A stretch of 64,000 bases of DNA from Lichenostomus cassidix (Eukaryota; Chordata; Aves; Passeriformes; Meliphagidae), in the NCBI GenBank assembly GCA_008360975.2, contig VLJF02000864.1, positions 56,607-120,606 of the forward strand, in the 5' to 3' direction. The notes below the pieces were generated by a model, which was not told the origin of the DNA, ran no database searches, and saw nothing but the letters and a program-made list of their open reading frames with translations. The position numbers were made by a program, and so were the translations under genes. Every line of letters begins with the position of its first letter. Positions within the stretch are counted from its first letter, which is position 1. Below are positions 56,240-64,000 of the stretch, piece after piece.

Positions 56240-57265
56240 GGCGAGAGATTTTGTTGGGGAAAATGAGGAAAAATGGGGAAATAAAGGGAAAAAATGGGAA
56301 AAAAGTGGGTAAAAATGGGGGGAAAGGGCGAAAATAAGGGGGAAAATGCGAGAAACATGGGAAAAAATGGGGAAAAAATGGGAAAAATGGGAAAAATGTG
56401 GGAAAAAGGGGGAGAAATCGGGAAAAATGGGGTAAAAATGGGGAAAAAGTGGGAAAAAATGGAAAAAAATGGAAAAAAGGGAAAAAAATGGGAAAAAATG
56501 GGAAAAAAATGGGAAAAATGGGAAAAATGGGAAAAATGGGAAAAAAAAGGGGAAAAAAGGGAAAAATTGGGAAAAATGGGGGGAAAAATGGGGGAAAAAA
56601 TGGGGAAGAATTGGAAAAAATGGGAAAAAGGAAAAATGTGGGAAATGGGGGAAAAGGGAAAAAATGGGGGAAAAATTGGAAAAAATTGGAAAAAAGTGGG
56701 AAAAAATGAGGAAAAATGCCAAAAATTGGGAAAAATGTAGAAAAAATAGGAAAAAAATGGGAAAAAATTGGGAAAAATGGGAAAAATTGGGAAAAATTGG
56801 GGAAAAATGGGAAAAAATAAGTGAAAAATTGGGAAAAATGGGGAAAAATGGGAAAAAATTGGCAAAATTGGCAAAAATTGGAAAAAATGGGAAAAAATGG
56901 GAAAAAATTGGGAAAAATTGGGAAAAAATGGGAAAAAATGGGAAAAATTGGCAAAAATAGGAAAAAAATGGGAAAAAAAATGGGAAAAAATGGGAAAAAA
57001 TTGGCGAAAAATAGGAAAAAAATGGGAAAAAATGGGAAAAAATTGGGAAAAAATTGGGAAAACCTGGGAAAAAATGGAAAAAAAGGGGAAAAAATGGGGA
57101 AAAAATGGGAAAAAATGGGAAAAATGGAAAAAAAAAGGGGAAAAAATGGGGAAAAATGGGGAAAAAATGGGAAAATTGGCAAAAAATAGGAAAAAAATGG
57201 GAAAAAATAGGAAAAAAATGGGAAAAAATGGGAAAAAATGGGAAAACCTGGGAAAACCTGGGAAT
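56240..57265. repeat. Polypurine GGGAAAAAATGGG tract
   Basis: One kilobase of plus strand is almost pure A, G and T in words AATGGGAAAAAATGGGG and AATTGGCAAAAATAGG. Very long frames on both strands (Lys/Asn/Gly on plus; Phe/Pro/Ile on minus, up to 455 codons) come from the repeat. Confidence 0.92.
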
Positions 57266-57440
57266 AACAGAGAAATTCCCCGGGGAGGCGAGGTGGGTTG
57301 TTGTTGTCTCGGCGCGGGAAGCTCCTTGGCCAGACGGAGCTAATTATCGCTAATTGAGTTTATTGCTCTGTCTAGACTGCCGGCGGCGCTTTGTGCTCAA
57401 CTTCCGCCGCCGCTGCTGCTGCTGCTGCTGAGAGCCAAAA
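57265..57440. promoter_or_regulatory. Best candidate conserved noncoding element
   Basis: A unique, balanced-composition block holds CTCCTTGGCCAGACGGAGC, then TAATTA at 57341-57346, TAATTG at 57351-57356 and TTTATTGC at 57359-57366. It continues CTGTCTAGACTGCCGGCGGC, CTTTGTGCTCAACTTCCGCC, and ends in (CTG)n near 57410-57432. Three homeodomain-type cores lie within 26 bases. It lies between HOXC10 and where HOXC11 should be. Enhancer function is inferred from motifs and uniqueness. Confidence 0.5.
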
Positions 57441-58075
57441 ATACCCCAAAATACACCCCAAAATAGCCCAAATTCACCCCAAAATAGCCCAAAAAACACC
57501 CCAAAATAGCCCAAATTCACCCCAAAATTGCCTCCCCGGAGTCGAGAATAGTTAATGATTTTTTGGGGTTTTTTTGGGGAGTTTTTGGGGATTTTTGGGG
57601 ATTTTTTTGGGATTTTTTGGGGATTTTTGGGGTTTTTTTGGGGGTTTTTTGAGAGTTTTTTGGGGGATTTTTGGGATTCTTTTCGGATTCTTTTCGGATT
57701 CTTTTGGGATTTTTTATTTTGGGAGTTTTGGGGATTTTTTGGGGATTTTTGGGGTTTTGGGGATTTTGGGGATTTTTGGGGTTTTTGGGGAGTTTTGGGG
57801 GTTTTGGGAGTTTTGGGGGTTTTAAGGGGGTTTTGGATTTTGGGGGTTTTAGGGGTTTCGGGGATTTTTGGGATTTTGGGGGATTTTGGGGATTTTGGGT
57901 GATTTTGGGGGGAATTTTGGGGGTTTTGGGGATTTTGGGGTTTTTGGGGATTATTTGGGGATTTTGGAGGTTTTGGGGTTTTTGGGTATTTTGGATTTTG
58001 GGATTTTGGGGGTTTGAGATTTTTGGGGTTTTTGGGGATTTTAGGATTTTTGGGTTTTTGAGCTTTTAATTTGGT
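57440..58075. repeat. CACCCCAAAATAGCCC and TTTTGGGGATTTTT arrays
   Basis: A short array of CACCCCAAAATAGCCCAAA units (57440-57530) is followed by 520 bases of G/T words such as TTTTTGGGGATTTTTGGGG. Many G runs 4-6 bases apart again give G-quadruplex potential. Confidence 0.88.
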
Positions 58076-58930
58076 TTTTGAGCTTTTATTTCGGTTTTTG
58101 ACCTTTTATTTTGGTTTGGTTGTTTTGGCCTTTTTATGGGGTTTTTTTTGGCTTTTCGAAAATTCTTTTTCTCCTTTTATTTTCTCTCTTTTCCCCTTAT
58201 TTTTCGCCTTTTTCAAATATTTTTTATCCTTTTTTCACCTTTTTTTGGCTTTTGAAAATTCTTTTTCTCTTTTTTTTCTCTCTTTTTCCCTCCTTTTTTT
58301 CGCCTTTTTCTAATATTTTTTGGCCTTTTTTCGGCTTTTTTTTATTTTTTTGTTTTTTTTTTTTTTGCTTTTAAAATTCTTTTCCTTTTTTCTCTCTTTT
58401 TTCCTTTTACTTTTCGCCTCTTTTTTTGGCTTTTTTTTTGGCTTTTTTTTTACATTTTAAAATCCTTTTTCTCCTTTTTTTCTCTCTTTTTTCCTCTCTT
58501 TTTTTCCCCTTTACTTTTCTCCTCCTTCAAAAAACTTTTTCCAACCTTTTTAAAACTTTTTATTTCCTTTTTTTCCTTTTCTTTTCCTTTTTTAAATTTT
58601 TTTTCGACCTTCCTTCCCTCCTCTCCCTTCCAAAAATTTTAATTTTTTCCCCTTTTTTGCCATTTTTTCCCCTTTTATTTTTCTCTATTTTCTTTTTCTT
58701 TCCTCCCAATTTCTTTATCTTTTTGGGATTTTTTTCCTTGATTTTTTAAATGATTTTTTCAGCTCCTTTTTCCCTTTTTCCCCCTTTTTTCCCCTTTTTT
58801 TCCCTTTATTTCGATTTTTCCCCACAGCAAAACTCACCTTTTCCAAATCCTTTCCAAATCCTCTCCAAATTCCCATTTTTCCCCCCAAAAAAATTCCCTA
58901 AAAATTCCATTTATTTCCCATTTCAGGCCC
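58075..58930. repeat. Pyrimidine-rich TTTTCTCTCTTTTTCC tract
   Basis: T/C-rich sequence with diverged units TTTTGGCTTTTGAAAATTC and TTTTTCTCCTTTTTTTCTC. It grades into less repetitive C/T sequence near 58740-58930. No gene is seen. Confidence 0.8.
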
Positions 58931-58939
58931 GAGCCCAGC

Positions 58940-59880
58940 GGCGAAAATAAATAGAAATGGAAATAAATAGAAATGAAAATAAATAGAAATGAAAAGAAAT
59001 AGAAATGAAAATAAATAGAAATTAAAATAAATGGAAATGAAAATAAATAGAAATGAAATTTAAATAAATAGAAATTAAATTAAATAAAAATTAAAAGAAA
59101 TAGAAATGAAAATAAATAATAGAAATGAAAATAAATAGAAATGAAAATAAATAATAGAAATGAAAATAAATAGAAATGAAAATAAATAATAGAAATGAAA
59201 ATAAATAATAGAAATGAAAAGAAATAGAAATTTAAATAAATGAAAAGAAATAGAAATTTAAATAAATGAAAAAGAAATAGAAATGAAAAGAAATAGAAAT
59301 GAAAAGAAATAGAAATGAAAAGAAATAGAAATGAAAAGAAATAGAAATGAAAAGAAATAGAAATGAAAAGAAATAGAAATGAAAAGAAATAGAAATGAAA
59401 AGAAATAGAAATGAAAAGAAATAGAAATGAAAAGAAATAGAAATGAAAAGAAATATAGAAATGAAAAGAAATAGAAATGAAAAGAAATAGAAATGAAAAG
59501 AAATATAGAAATGAAAAGAAATGGAAATGAAAATAAATGGAAATGAAAATAATAAATAGAAATGAAAATAAATGGAAATGAAAATAATAAATAGAAATGA
59601 AAATAAATGGAAATGAAAATAATAAATGGAAATGAAAATAAATGGAAATGAAAATAATAAATAGAAATGAAAATAAATAATAAAAACGAAAATAAATAAT
59701 AGAAACGAAAAGAAATAGAAATGAAAATAAATAGAAATTTAAATAGAAATGAAAATAAATAAAAATTAAAATAAAAATTAAAATAAATAAAAATTAAAAA
59801 AAAAAATTAAAATAAATAAAAATTAAAATAAAAATCAAAATAAATAGAAATTAAATTAAATAAAAATACAAATAAATGAC
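58940..59880. repeat. AAATAGAAATGAAAAGAAAT array
   Basis: Units of about 17 bp, GAAATAGAAATGAAAA or AAATAAATAGAAATGAA, run for 940 bases. The middle (59280-59440) is a nearly perfect array. Confidence 0.92.
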
Positions 59881-60010
59881 TCCAGCAGCTCTTCTCCCTC
59901 AATCCCATTTTTGCCCAATTTTCCATCACTTTTTCCCAATTTTTTAAATCAAAAAAATTCGTTTTTTTAATCAGATTTCACCGGCAAAGAGATTTTGGAG
60001 ATTTTTTATG
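59880..60010. other. Short non-repeat junction
   Basis: About 120 bases include CTCCAGCAGCTCTTCTCCC, CATTTTTGCCCAATTTTCC and CAGATTTCACCGGCAAAGAG. It separates two arrays; nothing functional was recognised. Confidence 0.25.
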
Positions 60011-62150
60011 ATTTTTGGGGGAATTTTGGGGAATTTTTGGGGTTTTTTTGTGGGTTTTTTTTAGGATTTTTTTGGGTTTTTTTGTAGTTTTTTTGGTCAT
60101 TTCACAGAATCGCATTTAAAGGGAAAATGAGAATTTTGCAGCATAAAAATAAATGAAATAAATTGGATTTTTAGGAGGATTTATGGAGTTTTTTGTTGAT
60201 TTTTTGGTCATTTCACAGCGTCGCGTTTGAAAGAAAAATGAGGATTTTTCCAACGTGTGAATAAATGGAATAAATTGAATTTTTGGGGTTTTTTGGGTTT
60301 TTTGTTGTTTTTTTTTTGACATTTCACAACTTTGCCTTTAAAGGGAAAATGGGAATTTCAAAGCACCGCATGAATTAAATAGAATAAATTGAATTTTGGG
60401 GTTTTTTGGGTTGGTTTTTGTCGTTTTAACACATCGTGTTTAAAGGGAAAACGAGAATTTCAAAGCACTGCGTGAATAAAATGGAATAAATTGAATTTTT
60501 TGGTGGTTTTTTCGGGTGATTTTTGGTTTTTTAGTCATTCCACAGCTTCGCCTTTAAAGGGAAAATGAGAATTTCAAAGCACTGCGTGAATTAAATGGAA
60601 TAAATTGAATTTTTTGGGGTTTTTTGGGGTTGATTTTTGGGTTTTTTATCATTCCAAAGCGTTGCATTCAAAGGGAAAATGAGGATTTTGCAACATCACG
60701 TGAATTAAATGGAATAAATTGAATTTTTGAGGGGTTTTTGGGTTGATTTTTGGGGTTTTTTTGTCATTTCACAACCTCGCCTTTAAAGGGAAAATTATGA
60801 TTTTGCAACATCTCGGGAATTAAACGGAATAAATTGAATTTTTGGGATTTTTTTTCGGTTTTTTATCATTCCAAATCGTCGCCTTTAAAGGGAAAATGAG
60901 AATTTCAAATCACAGCGTGAATTAAACAGAATAAATTGAATTTTTTGGGGTTTTTTGGGTTGATTTTTTGGGTTTTTTATCATTTCACAGCATTGCTTTT
61001 AAAGGGAAAAATGAGGATTTTCCAACATCGCCTGAATTAAATAGAATAAATTGAATTTTGGGGTATTTTGGGGAGATTTTTGGGGTTTTTTGTCATTTTA
61101 CAACATCGTGTTTAAATGGAAAATGAGGATTTTGCAACACCGAGCGAATTAAACAGAATAAATTGAATTTTTTGGGTTTTTTTGGGTTTTTTATCGTTTC
61201 ACAACTTTGCTTTTAAAGGGAAAATGAGGATTTTGCAACACCGCCTGAATTAAATAGAATAAATTGAATTTTTGGGGGTTTTTTTGGGGTTTTTTATCAT
61301 TTCAAAGCGTCGCCTTTAAAGGGAAAATGAGAATTCCAAATCGCCGCCTGAATTAAATGGAATAAATTGAATTTTTTGGGATTTTTTGGGAATTTTTTGG
61401 GGGGTTTTTTTGGGGTTTTTTTTAGGTTTTTATCATTTCACAGCAGCCTTTAAACAGAAAATGAGAATTTCAAATCACCGCGTGAATTAAATGAAATAAA
61501 TTGAATTTTTTGGGATTTTGGGGTTTTTGGGGATTTTGGGGGGTTTTGGGGTTTTTATCATTCCAAATCATCCCCTTTTAAAAGGAAAATGCGAATTTCA
61601 AATCACCACGCGAATTAAATAGAATAAATTGAATTTTTGGGATTTTGGGGATTTTGGGGGTTTTTGTGGTTTTTGGTTTTTTATCATTTCACAACTTCGC
61701 CTTTAAAGAGAAAATGAGATTTTGAAATCAACTCGTGAATTAAACAGAATAAATTGAATTTTTTGGGGTTTTTTGGGGTTTTTTGGGGGATTTTTAGGGT
61801 TTTTTAGGTTTTTTTATAATTCCAAATCATCCCCTTTTAAAAGGAAAATGAGAATTTCAAATTAACTCGTGAATTAAATGGAATAAATTGAATTTTTGGG
61901 GGTTTTTTTGGGTTTTTGGGGGTTTTTTTAGGTTTTTTATCATTTCACAACTTCGCCTTTAAAGAGAAAATGAGATTTTTGAAATCAACTCGTGAATTAA
62001 ATGGAATAAATTGAATTTTTTGGGATTTTTTGGGGTTTTTTGGGGGTTTTTTAGGGTTTTTTAGGTTTTTTTATAATTCCAAATCATCGCTTTTAAAAGG
62101 AAAATGAGAATTTGAAATCAACTCGTGAATTAAACGGAATAAATTGAATT
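60010..62150. repeat. About 120-bp tandem repeat, about 17 copies
   Basis: Each unit has CATTTCACAACTTCGCCTTT, AAAGGGAAAATGAGAATTTC, a CACCGCGTGAATTAAATGG block, AATAAATTGAATTTTT and a G/T spacer. CCTTTAAAGG is palindromic and mostly kept. Copies of the core lie near 60118, 60226, 60335, 60553, 60781, 60890, 61214, 61316, 61451, 61700, 61960 and 62093. Short minus-strand frames are repeat translations. Confidence 0.9.
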
Positions 62151-62179
62151 TTTGGATTTTGGATTTTTTTGGGTTTTTT

Positions 62180-62475
62180 TTTTGTTTTTCTCCACCCCTC
62201 CCTCCCTCCCTCCCCCTCATCCCAAACCCCATAAAATCCCCAAAAAAAACCGGAATTTCCCCCAAATCTCCTCCTCCTCCCCAAATTTCCGGAACTGAAG
62301 TTTTTCACACCAAATTCCTTTTGTTCTTCACAGAAAAACAACAAAAAACCAACAAAAAACCTCAAAAAAAACCCAAAAAATGGGAAAAAGTGACTTTGGG
62401 GTTTCCTGGGAGTTGAACTTGTTTTGGGTTTTTTTTTTAGGTTTTATTTCTGGACTTGACTTTGTATTTGGGGTT
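62180..62475. other. Semi-unique C/A-rich stretch
   Basis: About 300 bases include a CCCTCCCTCCCTCC run, CCCAAATCTCCTCCTCC and CCTTTTGTTCTTCACAG. The last has acceptor form on the plus strand but no exon follows. GTGACTTTGGGG and ACTTGACTTTGTATTTGG words follow. No gene is recognised. Confidence 0.3.
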
Positions 62476-64000
62476 TGAATTATCCTTGACTGTGAGGAGA
62501 GAGTTTGGGGTTTTTTGGGATTTTGGGGATTTTTGGAGGTTTTTTTAATGGGATTTGAGGGTTTTTTGGGGGAATTTTTAATGGGATTTAAGGTTTTTTT
62601 GGGTTTTTTAAAATGGGGTTTTTGGGTTTTTTTAAATGGGTTTTTTGGGATTTTTAATGGGTTTTTTGGGATTTTTTAATGGGTTTTTTGGGGTTTTTTT
62701 CAATGAGATTTGAGGTTTTGGGGAATTTAATGTGATTTAAGAGTTTTAGAAATTTTAATGGGATTTAAAAGTTTTCAAATTTAATGGTTTTGGGTTTTTA
62801 ATGAGATTTGGGTTTTTGGGATTTTTAATGGGATTTGAGGGTTTTTGGGATTTTTTAATGGGATTTAAGGGGTTTTAATGGTTTTTTTAAATGGGTCTTT
62901 TGGGTTTTTTAAAAATAGGGTTTTTGGGATTTTTAAATGGGATTTGAGGTTTTTTAATGGGGTTTTTGGGGACTATTTAATGGGATTGAGGGTTTTAGGA
63001 TTTTCTTAATGGTTTTTAGGGGATTTTTAACGGGATTTTGGGGTTTTTGGGATTTTTTTAATGGGATTTGAGGATTTTTTGGGGATTTTTTTAATGGGTT
63101 TTTTGGGGATTTTTTTTAACGGGATTTTGGGGATTTTTTTAATGGGTTTGTTGGGATTTTTTTAATGGGATTTAAGGGTTTTTTGGGTTTTTTAAAATGG
63201 TTTTTTTGGGATTTTTTAATGGGATTTGAGGGTTTTTTGGGATTTTCTTAATGGGTTTTTTGAGGATTTTTTTAATGAGATTTGAGGATTTTTTGGGGAT
63301 TTTTTAATGGGATTTGAGGGTTTTTTGGGGTTTTCTTAATGGGTTTTTTGGGGATTTTTTTAATGAGATTTGAGGGGTTTTTGGGGATTTTTTAAATGGG
63401 ATTTTTGGGGTTTTTTAATGGGTTTGATTTTTTAATGGGATTTTGGGGTTTTTGGGATTTTTTTAATGGGATTTGAGAGATTTTTTTTGGGATTTTTTAA
63501 TGGGGTTTGAGGGGTTTTTTGGGGATTTTTTTAATGGGATTTGGGGTTTTTGGGGTTTTTTAATGGGATTTGAGGGTTTTTGGATCCTTGACTGTGAGGA
63601 GAGGATTTGGGGTTTTTTGGGGATTTTTTTAACGGGATTTTGGGGTTTTTGGGATTTTTTTAATGGGATTTTAGGATTTTTGGGGGTTTTTTAATGGGTT
63701 TTTTGGGATTTTTTTAATGGGATTTGAGAGGTTTTTTGGGGGATTTTTTAATGGGATTTGAGGGTTTTAGGGATTTTTTAATGGGATTGGGGGTTTTGGG
63801 GTTTTTAATCAGATTGAGGGTTTTTTTGGATATTTTAATGGGATTTCAGGTTTTTTTGGGGATTTTGGGGTTTTTGGGGGATATTTTAATGGGATTTGAG
63901 GTTTTTTGGGATTTTTTATGGGATTTGAGGGTTTTTGGGGTTTTTTAAATGGTTTTTTTGGGTTTTCTTTAATGGGTTTTTTGGGTTTTTTAATGGGATT
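62475..64000. repeat. TTTTTTAATGGGATTTGAGGG array to the window end
   Basis: About 45 units of 25-35 bp contain AATGGGATTTGAGGGTTTTT and TGGGGATTTTTTTAATGGG. A unique tag, CCTTGACTGTGAGGAGAG, occurs at 62485 and again at 63585, showing that about 1.1 kb was duplicated as a block. The array continues past the window. Confidence 0.9.

Noticed and set aside
55815..57182. Minus-strand open frame of 455 codons, Phe/Pro/Ile/Ser-rich
   Set aside because: It is the translation of polypurine and CCCAAAAATA repeats, with strong low complexity and no domain, and overlapping frames on both strands look alike.
40900..64000. HOXC11, expected on the minus strand upstream of HOXC10
   Set aside because: No second homeobox was found in any frame to the end of the window.

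Overview
The window is eukaryotic and best explained as part of the HOXC cluster of a bird, probably on a small, repeat-choked microchromosome. Two landmarks carry this. The first is a two-exon Hox gene on the minus strand, exon 1 at 38896-40405 and exon 2 at 25302-25582, whose homeodomain and C-terminus match the Hox10 group and HOXC10 best. The second is a miR-196a hairpin at about 8636-8733, also on the minus strand and downstream of that gene. miR-196a-2 lies between HOXC10 and HOXC9, and the mature sequence is the 196a form rather than the 196b form found in HOXA. The avian assignment is inferred from the repeat landscape; no bird-specific sequence was identified.

Layout from low to high coordinates: 1-8.5 kb is simple and tandem repeat with small unique islands, lying toward HOXC9, which is not in the window. 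The MIR196A2 locus follows at about 8.6 kb, with a 3-kb array at 8.69-11.7 kb that contains copies of the hairpin's 5' arm and flank. Arrays at 14.3-19.6 kb include ten copies of a block that looks like a minus-strand splice donor. A unique candidate regulatory island lies at 19.6-19.8 kb. Polypurine and polypyrimidine tracts and a low-complexity 3' region lead to HOXC10 exon 2. The 13.3-kb HOXC10 intron is almost all tandem repeat and begins, on its exon 2 side, with ten tandem copies of the exon 2 splice acceptor. Exon 1 is a CpG-rich block holding an in-frame 45-bp coding minisatellite. A compact CCAAT/E-box promoter sits at 40.64-40.88 kb. From 40.9 to 64 kb, toward HOXC11 (not in the window), there are more arrays with scattered unique islands, the best at 57.27-57.44 kb.

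The spliced HOXC10 model is 596 residues (503 from exon 1, one split codon, 92 from exon 2), against 342 for the human protein as I recall it. Most of the excess is the 232-residue tandem repeat. HOXC10 and miR-196a are normally co-expressed in posterior axial and limb tissue, and miR-196 represses more anterior Hox genes such as HOXB8 and HOXC8.

The most unusual theme is that several arrays contain the edge of a neighbouring functional element: an exon with its splice acceptor, a microRNA arm, and the outer edge of a promoter. I found no other protein-coding gene. The many other open frames are translations of low-complexity repeat.
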